Source of the DNA: Scatophagus argus
Lineage: Eukaryota > Chordata > Actinopteri > Scatophagidae
Direction of reading: 5' to 3'
DNA: 64,000 nt
Assembly (NCBI RefSeq): GCF_020382885.2
Contig: NC_058495.1
Coordinates: 9,107,627 to 9,171,626, forward strand
Part shown: piece after piece, positions 1 through 13,465 of the stretch
How the letters are laid out: every line of letters starts with the position of its first letter
Position numbering within the stretch: position 1 is the stretch's first letter
Program-made: the position numbers and the translations under genes
The notes under the pieces: generated by a model
Databases searched by the model: none
Seen by the model: the letters and a program-made list of their open reading frames with translations, nothing else
Told to the model about the DNA's origin: nothing

Positions 1-33
1 AAATGGATGGATGGATGGATGGATGGATGGATG
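1..33. repeat. (ATGG)n microsatellite at the left edge
   Basis: Seven to eight uninterrupted copies of the tetramer ATGG/GGAT run from the first bases of the window. The array is probably cut by the window edge, so its true length is unknown. Confidence 0.9.
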
Positions 34-1626
34 TTGAGAATGAGGGAGCTATTCTAACCACCTACTCAGAATCTCATCACATCTACAGTTAAAGGTCAGC
101 ATGCTCCCTATATGATACAGATTACACACTAGGTACTACTTCTGCTTATTGTAATTCCTCTCCCCATCATGTCTACCCTGCAATAGATGTACATGTGACA
201 CTCATACAGGAAGTTATGTCTAGAATCACTATGAGAAAGACATTTTCAACCCTTTTAGCAAACGCTTGGCCTTTACTGTGTGTGTGCATAGTCACACATG
301 TTATGTATTTGCACGTGTGTGCATTTAGGATTTCAGTGTCAAGGTATTGTGTGTACTGTTTCACTGTCACAATCTAGTAGGATACTTGACAAGAACAGAT
401 ATATTTTTATGTTATTAGTGGGATAACACCTGTGCTACTGCCAGTCAGAATGCCTGCTGAAAAAAACGAGAATAACTGAGTGAGCGACTCAACCACAAGG
501 TGGCGACAACCAATTGCCAAACTAAGAGGGTCCATCATCCACCTCGAGGACATAGACTTTATATGTACCACACAACAAACCTCAAAACAATAAAAATAAG
601 AATAAAAAGAATAACTGATGTGTTGTCTGTCAGTGTTACTGTTAGAATGGTTAGAAAAAAAGTTACAGATATATAATGAAACTTTTTGTTAAAATGTGCT
701 CCTTATATATTGATATGTAACTTCCACTATTCTTAGTATCCATAATTCCTGAAACATGAGTCATTCATACAGCATGTGAGGTTTCTGCAACAACAATGTT
801 CACGAGCTGACAGTGATGTAAAACAGCGATAAAACCTAAGTAACATTTCTGTGGCCTGCAAAGGCTGTGCTGCTACATTCCTGTCTTTTCTATCTTTTTT
901 TGTATTTCCCTCAAAGGAAGGGAAATAAATGAGTCTAATCAGTTATTTCACTGTTTTTCCACACGTGAAGTGGAGTCAGGAGAAATGTTAAAGCTTTACA
1001 GCTGAGTGTGGCAGGATATGGTCCTATATGTGGTTATGAGAATAATATACTGTGTATGGAATGTTCATCATTGGTCACTCAGATGTTGCTTATCCTCAGT
1101 AGGATTTATGCCATCAGAAAACACCTCATTAATGGTACCAGTTGTCCTCCGTGCTGTCAAGTCTCCTTACCTTTCCTTGTCACTCCTCTCCCCTCCTCAC
1201 TTAAAGCTACATGGAAACAAGCATGACTTCACAGTGTGGCTCAGCAGCAAGAGGGGGGAAGTCATTAGAGTATTCTGGGTTAACAAGGCGGCGAGCAGGA
1301 TATGCAGACTTCAGCAGGAGCCTACACCAGGACTGAGGGATGGCAATCATGCAGAGTAAACTTCCTCAGCTGTATGGCTTCCAATATATCATAGTTTTTT
1401 GGAACATTAGAACATGATGTAGTCTGATCCACTTCCAGGGAAATAAACCTCCAGAAGCTGCATTGATCTGCACTCGGTTTGTTGTGCGCGTCTGTGTATT
1501 ACTTCTGACAGGCAATCTTAAAATCCCAAACTCTTCGGTATCAAGATTTGTGTTCTCTGGTAGCTTAATTCCAACATTAACTTCTAATGCTTATCAAATG
1601 TCAACGAGAAGTTTTATACTTCCAGT

Positions 1627-1835
1627 CAGTGGTAGAAAATAGCTATCTACATTTAAAGAACTATATTTAAGAACTGTTTTGGGGTATGTGTACTTTACTT
1701 GAGTTTTTTTATTTTCCGCTAGTTTATATTTCCACTCCATCAAATGTAGAATATTACGCTTTCACTCCACTACATTGACAGATATGGTTGATAATGACTA
1801 CATGACACGGATGACAATTAAAAAAAACAAAAAAA
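1627..1835. mobile_element. Degenerate fish MITE-like repeat ('ACTTAAGTA' family), copy 1
   Basis: The stretch opens with CAGTGGTAGAAAAT and continues with decayed forms of a pattern familiar from percomorph genomes: a short border of the CAGTGGTGGAAA type, then 'TGTACTTTACTTGAG', 'CCACTCCATCAAAT' and 'CACTCCACTACATT'. Related sequence occurs near 13.5, 15.7-16.35, 34.4, 46.4 and 50.1 kb in this window. It carries no coding sequence. I assign it by recalled pattern, not by a database match; the right border is unclear and may reach about 2,050. Confidence 0.55.
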
Positions 1836-3683
1836 CCTCTACATATATAAAGCAAATAATGCATTTTATTACTACTTTATTATTACTAATAAATACATTG
1901 AATTGAATTACATTCTTAAAATTGGCTTCTCTTTGACAACTACAACGTTAAAATAATGCATGCATGTTAATATTAGAGTAATTAAACAATCCATCTCTCA
2001 TTATACAAAGTTGTCTCATCTATAAATACACAACAACATATTTTTAAAATTTTGAATGTGCATCACAAGCAACACTATGTAACTGTTTGAAGAAAAATGT
2101 TGCTTTAAAGCTGCATTATTTGTTGTTTTGACCACTTGGGGGCAGCAGAACCAGCTGAAAATGTGACTTTTTTTCTTTCCTTGTGAAGTTGTTATGGCAC
2201 ATGTTTTAGCAAATTATTGTCTTTTTACACATCCACCAGACATAAAGCTGCAATAACATATATTTCAGGAGATCTTTCTGGCCACTTGACAAGTATAAGC
2301 ACAATATTCACTTTCCTTGTAGCTATATTTTGATTTCCACCTACACATGAGGGCAAAATCAGTCTCTCTAGCTTTCAACTTATTTGACTTTCTTCATCAT
2401 CTTGTCACTAACTTGTCTGTCTGTCTGCTTGTTGGTGCTGAGCGGGTGATGTACATTCAATTATGCTATTTTTTTTTTTTAAACAGCTGTTGCCACTGCT
2501 GCCGCTGCTGCTGGTGGAAGAGAGCTGGAGGCCCTGAAAACTAAAACATGTACTAAAGATACTGTACTAAAGAAAAACTCTCTAGAGCTGAGAGGAACCT
2601 GGAGAATCAGATAGTAACTCTTTGTGGGTTTGTCGGTACAGACGAACCATTTCACAGTAGACATAGATATTTAATCCACTGTTTATAGAAAAATATCGAT
2701 TAGTGGAGTTTAAAATAAAAAAATTGGACTACCTCTTCCACTCATGCATCGAGAACAAAATTATGAACAATCACCTTCATTACATTTTCCTCCCAGTTTC
2801 CATACTCCTTCTTCTCACCTCTTCTTTGTGCACTCACTCCCACTCTGTCTCTTTTAAGGCCACTATAGACTAAACTGTGACCTACTGGAGACTGTCTCTA
2901 ATTAGTTTGTACTACAGTCACTATAGTCAGGCAAACACCCCTATCATTGGTGGGACTTCACCAACACTGTCAAGAGGATTCGTTCACTGTGTGTGGCATC
3001 GGTTCATACTGTAGGTACTGGCACTTTTTCTTCATTCATCTTGCTCATCTTGTTCCAAAATTATTTTCATTGGCACAGACAGTTTCTGGGTTTTTTTGTT
3101 GTTGTTGTTCACATTGTTGTCCTTTCACCACGTCTCATGTCAGCTATGGTTTTTGGATATGACTCGGCCCTCCTTATTTATTTCTCTCACATATAGACAT
3201 AGTACATACAAACACATCCTGGTAGTGATTATACATTGTCCTTCCAAAAGTCAAGCACATGTATACATGTATTATATATATGGGCTCCATTTGTTCTCCC
3301 GTTCAGTGAGTAGTTTTATGACTATACTGTATGAATGCTATAGGGACTAACACACACACTCAGCTGGTCGTGGTGATTGAAGGACCACTGCTAGACAAAA
3401 CAAAAAGCAGGAGCAGGGACATGTACACGTACAGCTAATTTACTGCTGACAGGATATTAATAAATTTCCCTCAGAGGGCCTTTGGTTTTGTAGGTTTCCT
3501 CTCTATATTACAGAATGCAGCAACAATGTTTAGCAAAGCATTTGACCACATCATTTGACTTCTCTTGGTCACTGTCTTGGACTGGAAATGTGTGAGGTTG
3601 ATCAGTCAGTTTTTCTTGGAACAGAGAACTTTTTGGTTTTTTAGATGTCTCTTAAAAGAATTGCAACAAAATGTAAAAAAAAT

Positions 3684-3726
3684 GCACACACACACACACA
3701 CACACCCACACACACACACACACACA
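3684..3726. repeat. (CA)n microsatellite
   Basis: About 43 bases of CA dinucleotides with one CCC interruption, preceded by a short A-run. Confidence 0.9.
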
Positions 3727-3749
3727 GTTTATCTATGTAAGCCAAACCA

Positions 3750-3900
3750 CAGTGGCAATTACTTTTTTAATCTTGAATCACAAGTTAATTATTATCTCAA
3801 GATATCAAAGCTCATTTTCTTTTGATAATGAGTTAATTTATCTTATTATCTCAAGAAAACAAAAGGCTGATTTCTTGAGATAATGAGATAGTCTATCATG
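3750..3900. repeat. Palindromic 'TTATCTCAAGA' repeat cluster
   Basis: TTATCTCAAGA occurs near 3,792 and 3,846, and its inverse complement TCTTGAGATAA occurs near 3,873, interspersed with GATAATGAG motifs. The two halves can pair into an imperfect hairpin. This layout resembles short non-autonomous elements that are common in fish genomes; no target-site duplication was found with certainty. Confidence 0.45.
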
Positions 3901-6900
3901 GGAAAACAACTTTACAAAATTCATAAGAGTGTTAGGAGTGGGAGTTTCAAAGTAAACCATATGAACTTATTTATGAAGTTTTGCGATTTGTTGTGGCAGT
4001 GTTTTTTCTAATGATTTGATATGAAGCTATTTAAATTATGGTTAATTATCGGAAGGGATGGGCTTACATACAGTGGCACTGACAGCCATACAGTGGTTAC
4101 CAACTTGTGTTACACTGTACGGTAGGGTACATCTAAAGGAATTCTTATTGACAGAGGTGAACATCAAAACTGTAAAAGATACCACTCACATCGGGCAAAT
4201 TTGAATGGTATAATTAAGTATGTGTAACATAAATAAGTATTAAGTAAAGTGTGATGAGCTGATCTATAATAGGTACTTCTTGGTGTGACAACAATAGACA
4301 AAAAGAAGACCAAGACAAGGAGCTTTATAGTCCAGAAATACCAGGCAGGGTATTTTCCTGTCACTGGAAGTGAATTTTGTGGATACTACAAAAATGCAAT
4401 AAAGCATATGCATGTGTACGTTGCATGATCCAAGTAAACAGTTTCTTTTTTCTGCATGTGTGCCTTTGTGCGTGTGTGTGTGCATGTGTGTGTGGGAAGA
4501 GGACCTAGCTGGCTTCTGGCAGCCATGTTGTATAAAATGTTAGAAGTGGTCTCCCATGGTGTAATTGGCAGGACTGGAGGATAGTTTTAGCTAGCTGCCA
4601 CGCCACAGACAGGCAGGCCAGCAGATAGACAAATAGAAAGTCTAATGGGCAATTTGGTGGACATGGAGAGAGAGAAAGACACACAGAGACAAGAGGAGAG
4701 GAGAAATAGGAGGGCATGAGGAGGCCAAGAGAAGTGAGGGAAGGTCTGCAAGGGGGAATTGGAAACATATGCAGTGGTCTGACTGCCGGTCTTCCCCCCT
4801 CTGCCTCACCCAGACAACCACACACAACAAAGACGGGAGATGGGCCAGAAATGGTGTGAGGTTGACTGCGAAGGTGATGATACATGGGCAGTGTTTTGTA
4901 GCAGACTGGCAGTATTTTATGGAAGAAAGATGGCAACTAGCAAAGGCTAAACAAATGCAGATGACACAGTGGATTTTGTATTGTGTTGTACAAAAGTAAG
5001 AATAACTGGGTTTTTGTGTATAGTTTTTCAAGTACACTATGTATATATTGTTTAATGACAGAATAAAACCAAACAAAACCAAAATATGTATTGTATGGAG
5101 GAGAATAATAGCTGTTGCACAAAGAACTGAGGAGTCTGAGGTTGTATATGTAACAAGATATTCTATTGCACATTCACAGACTGACGTTTGCTTTTTTAGC
5201 CTGCTGAGATGACAGCTAATGCACTTGGATTCATCAGATGTAACCAATTAATTTGATGAGTTTGCCAAATTACAGAATGAAGCTCTTGGCTGTTGTTTGT
5301 ACCAGGACTGTGTCCTCTGCCAAAGATGGTTCCCTAAAGAAAGACGCACCAGACTAGACTGTGTGTCTGTGCTGCCCAAAACCAAGCGACAGAGTGGTGA
5401 GTCAAAGGTATTTCTCTACAACAATAATCTAACCGCAGCTAAGCGTGAAAATTACACATCACATTTTGATTCATTTAGATCACAACTCATCATTTCAGGC
5501 ACATGGTATCGTAAACATGCCTCGGACAGCCACAGCAGAGTTAGGTAGAAGTCAGATGTTACTGACAGACAGCTTGGGGACAAAGATCAGTGACGGAAAT
5601 CTCTCAGCCAAACCTTTAACAATGTCACATCAATATTTTAAGATTATCACTGCTCACAATTGAAATCTCAAGAGATCTGGGACTTTGAAGTTGCCCATCC
5701 TTTCAGTCTATTATCTAAACATTACATCATTCAGCAATTTTTTGGTAGCTTTAACTGGTGCTTTTAAATGCTTTATTTTAAGAGTACTTTAATGTTTCAT
5801 GATCAGGTTCATTATTTAGTTGATTTGGCATTTCTGATTTGAAACCCAACAAATTTTGAAAACAATCAAAAGGTAAACCAGGTAATTTATTGCATTATAA
5901 CAAGCTATGATGTGTGAAACAATGCCTTAGAGATACGCACAGTATGTCACTAGTCATGTGAGTCCTAATATATATTATTGGTTGTTATACTTTTGTACTG
6001 AGTATATTTTAATTAAAGTTCTGCTGTTACAACCTGCTCCTGTTTAGTTGAAGCATGAAAACAAAAACATGAATGAAAAGGAAGTTTTATGTAATTTGCT
6101 CAGTGTTGTTGAGTTCAAACTTTTTGGATGGTCTGTTAGTGCAGTTATTCACACAGCTAGCCTTATTTTTTACCCAACATTTGCATGAAATTTGCACAGA
6201 TTAGCTGAGGTGAAGACTAGCAGACAGGTTCTGGCTGTCAGTCCAGTAGTCATACCGCTAATTAAGATAATCCTTTAATGATTCTCAAAGGGGAAATTTG
6301 GGAAATCATTTTTGATACAGAAAAAGGAGTAAAACAATAGAAAAACACTACAACCAGACTGGTGCAGTGGCATGGCAATCTAAAAATAAAGTCAGGGTAG
6401 GAAGAGAGCTGCTGCAACAGGCTGCCGATCACTCCAGTGCCCTGTAGTTAATTATGCATGACTTTAAATTTGAATATAATTTTAACCATAGGTGCAAACA
6501 AGTCATTGTGTCATTGTATCATTGAGTTATAAATATTCAGAAGCTTCATATAATTTGCTTGTAAATAACATCATTTCAAACAAGCAGGTGTGACTCATTG
6601 CGAATTGAAAAGCTGAGCTATTGGCAACTATTTGTCTACTGAAGCACAACAGTGATGTTGAATTTGGTTGGTTGTGTTATACTCTTAAATAAAACACGTT
6701 CCCTAATTAAAATGATAAAATCATGTAATAGTTAACATGCTTCATCTCTTCATGTTTAAACTACAGTATTTTTTTTATTCAGTAATAAACATTCTTTCAC
6801 TTTTTCTAGCAGTCAGAACTATAAATAATATTAAATCACAAGACAGTGATTCACCCTCTTTTCACTGCGTTCCTGTAAATCTTAGAAGCCCCTTTTGAAT

Positions 6901-7239
6901 TTTAATGACCCAAAACTCTGTTACCATCTGGAATAGAATCAGAAGTGGGTTCTTTGTAACACTGAATTATTATTTATGTAAATTATTGTGGCATTTCTTT
7001 TGCTTGCTACAGTAAAACAGAACCAAAGGCAGAAATGATAAATTATTCATGCACGCTTAAGTAAAATTATGCCAGTGTGCATGTGATTTCAAGCACATGT
7101 GCATAAATGTAGCTTGCCAGTTGCCCACCTGTGTACAGGTTTTGCCTATGTGTGTGCACACAGTATGTGCACTTGCACAAGTGTGTGGCTGCAGTGCATG
7201 CAGTGATTAAAGTCAGGGTCCGCAGTGAGAGAGTGAAAG

Positions 7240-7995
7240 AGTGTATGTATCATCAGTGCGGTGATGATGGTGGTGGTTAGAGGAGGAGGAGGAGGGGGTC
7301 GGACACAGAGAGACAGACGCCAGCCTTGGTTTGGAGCTGAGCCTGAGGAGGGACTGTGGCTGATGGAGAGTGGAGGGACTGGGGAACGAGGGAGAGAAGA
7401 GGACAGGAAACTTCGGGACCGAAATGCTGAAATATAGATAAATGTTAGAGGAGAAGGGGAAGCTCTATTAGCAATGAATGTGCAGAAGGAGTGGAAAGAG
7501 GCAGCGGCAAAGAAGAGAGATACTCAAGTGTAAAGAGGCTGGGGGAAGGGCGGCAGCAGGAGGAGAAAAAGGAAAAAGAGATGTGTGTATGTATGTGTGG
7601 GGGGGGTTGTGTCATACGAGTTTGCCACTGGAGGGATGCTGGGTCTGTGGGGGGGCGGGGGTGAGGAAGAAGAAGAGGAGGTGGAACGAGGGAGAGGGGG
7701 CTCATTAACCAGTGCGAGATTGGAGCCTCAGTGGCTTGCTCGCATTCAACCACACTCGGCCTTTGATGAGGGCTGGATCCTCAAGCTCAATCAGTCCCAC
7801 ATGAGTCCGACTGAGAGGGAGAGGGAGACAGAGAGGCCAGAAAGACTGGGAGAAGGAGACAGAGGGGGTGGTAAGGATGGAGAGACTGAAGGAGGGATGG
7901 AAGACAGGAAAGGAGAAAAGAGACAGGAAACTGTAGATGGTATAGAACAGGAGGAGCGGAGGAGGACTGAGAGCCCAGGGGAAAGAGAAGAGTAA
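7240..7995. repeat. Long purine-rich (GGA/GAGA) block
   Basis: For about 750 bases the + strand is dominated by G and A, with GAGGAGGAGGAGG, GGGGGGG and AGAGGGAGAGGGAGACAGAGAGG runs. A frame of 136 codons stays open on the + strand (7,585-7,995), but its product is only Gly/Glu/Arg-rich low complexity, so I do not call it a gene. The block could form triplex or G-rich structure, or be part of a non-coding transcript. Nothing in it is recognisable as a known family. Confidence 0.6.
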
Positions 7996-9355
7996 TAAAG
8001 GAAGCGAACGTCAGGATATGGCTAAATGGGTGTTCACAAAGAGCCACAGAGAACTGGTTTGGGGACTTTTCCCTTTTGAAAAATAAACTACTATCCAGAG
8101 TGAAATTGTTTTCATAATACAAAAATATTTGAGTGGATACATGAGTCACTATGAGGGAGGATTCATGAAAAAAAATCATGAAGAGAAGCTTGTGACTGTG
8201 CATATATTGTACTTACATCACCCAGAGCAGCCTGGCTGTGGACTGGATATTTGCACATCTGTTATTTCCTGCATGTTAGTTATTTGTATGTGAGTCTGTG
8301 AGTCAAAGGCAAAACAAGTTGAACTCTTTTATGTGATTGAATCTGCGTATCGGAAACTTTTTTGCTGCAGAGACAGTCTGGTCCCTGCTTGTGTGTTCAT
8401 GCATAACTATGTGGGATATCTGCATATCACCTCATGTTGTGTTTAATGGATGTATTCACATGTGCAAATACACGTGTGTGAATGGCCGCTCAAAGAGGAA
8501 AAAAAACAAGCTAATGAAAATTTACCACTCTGACAACAGGTCACAGAAACAGATGCTACAAATAAATAAGTTACCAACAACTTGAGGAACGGAATTTGAC
8601 AACACATACTACACACGATGAAGAAAGATGCTGCACTCGTGCACAAAATGGAAAGAGGACACCAAAAACTGGTGAACACACTATTAATTAGTATATCCAA
8701 TAAAAATTAAACAACAAAATGCACTGTTTGTACATTCCCTGAGAAAAAAAAACCCCACTTGGCTTAGAATTAGGAAAAGGTGAGCGAAAGGTGCAAAGAA
8801 ACCAACACTGACTGGAAATGCAAAGTGAACAACAGCCTTCTCTGTTAAAAGCTGATGTTTGCCCCACTCAGACTTTGTCGCTCTATAACAGCGTCAACAG
8901 ACTTCCTCCTCAGTAATTTCTGCCTTTTTTTTCTTGGGAGGACAGTCTTGAATAGTTCAAATAATATTAGAATCATACAATGTATAACAACAATAATAAT
9001 AATAATAGCAAAAATAATAATAATAAAATCAGAATAAACATTGTTGGATATTTTTCCAAAATCTCTGCCAATAGATGACAAATTGTGAGCAATATCCACA
9101 AAATGTTACTTGCATACATGAAAGTTCATTCTGGACTTGAAAATTGCAGTATGAGAAAACCAACCCAAGTTAGAAACTCAGTATGGTTGAAACATAGTGC
9201 TGGTTGTGTTTTTGGACAGAAGAATCCTCATTTCACAAATACTGGCAGGGCAGACTTTGCAGACACTGACCTACTACCACACACTTCACTGGCTCATAAG
9301 GCTAATAAGTGATGATAGACAGAAATTACTTTTTGGTTGTTTTTCTTTTTTTGGT

Positions 9356-9428
9356 GGGGGGGGGGGGGGTTATAAAGAGCTGCAGCTGTGTGTGTGTGTG
9401 TGTGTGTGTGTGTTTGTGTGTGTGTGTT
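9356..9428. repeat. G-run followed by (TG)n microsatellite
   Basis: Fourteen consecutive G bases (9,356-9,369) are followed after 17 bases by about 40 bases of TG repeats with one TTTG break. Such runs are prone to sequencing error and length variation. Confidence 0.9.
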
Positions 9429-10589
9429 TTATAGGATCAGGGCCATGCAGTACTAGTAGTAGTTCAGCAGTAGTAGCAGTACATCCCATTGTTAAGCCAA
9501 GCTTATTAAAACGGTGAACATTGTCTCTTAAGAAACTACACCAACCGTGTTACCACTTGTCAATCCATTCATCTTGATGGTCTCGTGAAAATCAGTGTGG
9601 TTGACCTGAAGTTTGTTGGAGCTTTTAGAAACGAAAAAGAAAAATGATGCACAAGTCAATAAGCCAGATAACTCGGGTTAGATGGCAGGTGTATCTATGG
9701 GGGGATCATTTAGCTGTGTCAGACAGGCAGGAGGAAAACATGTTTTGTCCCCAGGGATCTAACCAAAAAAATAAAGCAGTGACGACTCACCCTTGGGAAC
9801 CCTTAAGAGTAAAGAGTAAAGAGAGTGAGTAAAACATTAAAACATTTTTGGCAGGCCAATTTTGACTGATGTTTATTGCTTTGCTTTGGGCTGCTCTAAC
9901 CGAGATTCCTGACATCTCTGGTATGTGAACAGATAATCACATAATTATTCAGCAACTTTAAAGTCTTGTAATATTCTCAAAAAATGTTTCTTCTATCCGT
10001 AAACTGCAAGCTCTAATTGTTAAACAACATATGCAAGCAATAGTAAGAATGACATGTATTGACATTTATTATACTAGTAACTGTGTAAAATATGAATAAA
10101 ACCTAATTGGACAATTTGCTAATCCTTTTTACATGCACTTAATTGGAAAAGGCACAAAGAAGATGTATTTAGTGTTCTACCTCATCAACTCCATTGATTT
10201 CTGTGAATATATGCTTACTCTGAATTTGATGTCAGCAACACGTATCAAACAAGTGTGGACAGGGGCAGAGGACTGTGAAAGTCCCATGTTTGGGACAGGT
10301 GATATTGACTGGATATGAAAGGGGCATCCTCGAAAGGTTCAGTTGTTCACAAGCGAGGATGGGCTGAGGTTCAGCACGTTGTGACACACATAATTGTGTA
10401 AAGGATATTATTACATGAAACCGTTTGAAAAACAGTGATCAGTAAACACAGTCTGTTTGCAAATGATGCACTCTGAATTTATTTAGACTTTCAGAATTGG
10501 TTTGTACTAGGAGTATCAAAATTTTTAAAACATAGATTCAACTAAAAATTAATAAACATATATAAAAAAACTGTAACCTGTAAATTATG

Positions 10590-10590
<1 letters not shown>

Positions 10591-10626
<36 letters not shown>
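10591..10626. repeat. (TG)n microsatellite
   Basis: About 18 uninterrupted TG units. Confidence 0.95.
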
Positions 10627-10627
<1 letters not shown>

Positions 10628-12639
10628 CTGATCAGATGACTGGCGTGTGGCATGGCGTCACTGCCATGGATGAATGTGGCAACACTTAGTGGTACTCTAG
10701 AAGCTCAGGTCTCTCTTTCTCTTTTTGTTTCTCCTTTGCTCTCTCAACACCACATCAGCACCAGAGGGCCACAGCATCATTACCCAATTACTGCGTCTCT
10801 AACAGTGGCAGGATTAAACTTACCACCCCATATGTTTCCCTTCTTCTCATTTCTTATCTACAGCATTCTGCAGGAACCAATTAACGGCAGCAGCCATGAG
10901 GATCACAATTAGCAAGTGTTTAACTAAATCAGAACATGTTCCTCTCACTGCTCGGCAGCTAGTTAGCTGTGCTGCCAGTGGAAATAAACATTGACTTACC
11001 TAATGAAAGGCTATTAAGCTGCCTGAATTATTTTGTCCTTTTAAGACACACAGACATTAAATCAACGAACAGATCAAAGAACAAGCGCATCCCAACCCCA
11101 TCCTGCTTTTGTAAAGGCAGAGAGGAGGACAGAGGAAAAGATGTAATTGCATCCATGGTATAAGAGTGGATGATGTTATCTGGATGATAACCTACAGGCT
11201 GGATGTAACTCCATACTCTGCTGTTGAATCCCCTCTACCACTTGGCAGGCATCTAGAACTGAGGTTACTTTACTGGTTTCCTTAATTGGTGCCAGTTTCC
11301 ATTTTCATTTCCAAAAACTACAGTGGTGTAGCGTTCTGTTCATTCTGCAGGCATCCACCCTTTGTGTGTGTGTAAGAGAGAAAGAGAAAGAGACACACTG
11401 AGGGAGAGACATAAAGAGAGAAAAGGAGGAGGAGGGCGAAAAAGAAAAACAGAGATAGAGGGAGATGAGACACACTCTGTTGTGCTGCATGTGTAAACGT
11501 ACACAGTAACTCTGTGATGACTGTTTGTGCCTTGTTCTGTTTATGTGTGTATAATGAGTCATCAGTGATTGGCCAAGTTGATGTGGTCAGCAATGGAGGC
11601 AGAGGGAACACTTTACAGTAAGTGCATCAATGGAAAAGAACCTCTCTGGGAGGGAGGGAGGGGTGAGGGGGGTGAGGGGGTGAGGGGGGGCAGCTGGTCA
11701 GAGCACACAAGAGCACATCATTCCTCCAATTGTAGGAGTAAATTACACAAAAATACACAAAACTCACCACAGTTGAGCACAAAAGCCACCGTGACGGAGG
11801 AGCAGAAAAAAGAAAACTTTAGATTTTGGTAAACACACGTGCAGGGGCTGCAGGAAAAGTAAACAAGGCAAAGAAATTTTTGGCTGGGGTGAATGCATCA
11901 CTGGAGACGGTGGACACGGAAAGGGGGGAGGTAATACTGCATTACAGTATCCTGGGTGATCCTGTACTGTGTTTTATACATTTAGGAGGAAAGGTCATCA
12001 GCATCAGAATGTGATCTGGTTTAGAGGAACATGTAATTTTTGCTCACTATTCAAACATTAGCTCATTGTGTGATATAATATTATAGCCCTGAAAGATGAC
12101 AGTTGGTCAGATGTCTTCAGGTTCCTGTCTTACACACAGACACACACATATGCACACACACTGGGATGGGCCAATCAGGGTGGATACACTGCCCTGTGAC
12201 TACACCCACTATGACCCATTATTCAGCAGCTCTTCCCTGTAAATGTGATAATTATATGCTATCCCATTCACAGAACAGTACAAATATACAAACCATGCTG
12301 CTTCTGTTTATTCTCCCTGTAATTCCTCCTTTATTTCCTCCAACTCTTAGTTAATCCATTATAAACCAAAACTGTTACACCATTAAGCTGTTTCTTATGT
12401 GCACTATTATATGGTGGCTTGTGAGTGGTAACATCCACTTTTTTCACAGTGCAAAAGACAGCAATTTAAAGAATATGAAGTTATTAGGAAATGTATATAT
12501 TAACTAGAATATTCCTAACTTTTGTGCACATGTGTGCATCTGGTCTTGCATGCTGATCAATGTGTGTGTGTGTTATGCATAGAGCATTTGTATGAGTGTG
12601 TAGGTGCATGTGCAAGCATCCATGTGTGTCCCAGTGTGA

Positions 12640-12870
12640 GTGTGTGTGCTGGCAGGCCGAAGCGCCATTGTGCAGCAGCAACCACAGGGCCTCTTTCTCC
12701 CCCCACCCGCCACAACAAAGAGCAATTAAACGCCGCTGCCTTGCCAGCTGAGGAGCCAACCGCCAGCCACACTTCCACAAACAGGCAGATCTGTTTAAAA
12801 CCAAAGGGGAGAAGCAATAAAAGCCAACCTACCAGGAGCAAACCCCCTCCAATCCCCTTCCGCTGATTCA
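12640..12870. promoter_or_regulatory. Candidate enhancer patch upstream of sp7
   Basis: This patch is free of simple repeats and differs from the AT-rich flanks. It holds clustered motifs: AACCACA (RUNX-type) near 12,679, AACAAAG (SOX-type) next to CAATTAAA (homeodomain-type) near 12,714-12,729, and CCGCCACA. RUNX and SOX factors are known regulators in the skeletal lineage, where sp7, the first gene downstream, acts. The assignment is an inference from composition and short motifs, which occur by chance often; alignment to other fish would decide. Confidence 0.25.
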
Positions 12871-13465
12871 AACCAGAAGGTGACTGGCTGGCTTCACCCT
12901 ATCACTCACTATCACCGTTCAGGCCACATTACCATCAGATGTGTAGTTTACATGCAACACTTGGAATGACTGTGCAGTGATGTATCACACATGGTTAGTG
13001 CGTATGGACTATACGGGCCAGGAGGTCAAAAATCAACACGACCAGCAACTGAGGAACTTTGATAAGATTTGTTGGAACATAATAAGATTCGTGTGAACGC
13101 AGTGCTTCATTCAAAACTTTAGCTCTCTGTGTTTTACAGGGCTTCAAGATGTGAAAATCGAGCTCAGATGTTAAGTGTTCCTCAGAGTTTGTTGCTGGAT
13201 GTTTCCTTCAATGACAGGCTGCTCTTCTACAGGATGCATACATGGAATTGCACTTGTGTTTGTTTGACCCGCCAAAGATCCTTTTAAGGATTAAAGCCTT
13301 TTCTTCACCACATTAAAACAGTGGAAATGGTAGCACATAGCTTACCAGCTCATTTCATTCTCTCATTTTTTGGCGTCAGTCTTTGTCAGGCACCTACTAC
13401 TGACTGCACATACTGTCTGTGTTTTGCAGAAGTGTATTGTATTTGTTTTTACTTCAAATGTTGCA

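Larger units (their letters stand above)
34..7239. other. Intergenic stretch without a supported gene
   Basis: All open frames here are short (at most about 140 codons), lack recognisable domains and are often opened by low-complexity sequence. I see scattered CA/TG runs, one fish-type MITE fragment near 1.63 kb and a palindromic repeat near 3.8 kb. No exon, tRNA or known non-coding RNA could be recognised. Distal enhancers of sp7 could lie here but cannot be identified by eye. Confidence 0.6.
7996..13465. other. Intergenic stretch without a supported gene
   Basis: No frame longer than about 115 codons exists and none looks like a protein. The stretch contains two TG microsatellites, a G-run, several short purine blocks (11.37-11.46 and 11.64-11.70 kb) and two low-repeat patches (about 10.86-11.06 and 12.64-12.87 kb) whose mixed composition resembles conserved regulatory DNA. 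Confidence 0.5.

Noticed and set aside
2131..2148. CCACTTGGGGGCAG, near-match to the CTCF core
   Set aside because: One core mismatch, and the surrounding TAAAGCTGCATTATTTG sequence looks like a dispersed repeat, so I did not list it as a site.
4505..5247. Open frames of 143 and 201 codons on the - strand
   Set aside because: Cys/Leu/Tyr-rich translations of AT- and purine-rich DNA, no domain, mutually overlapping frames.
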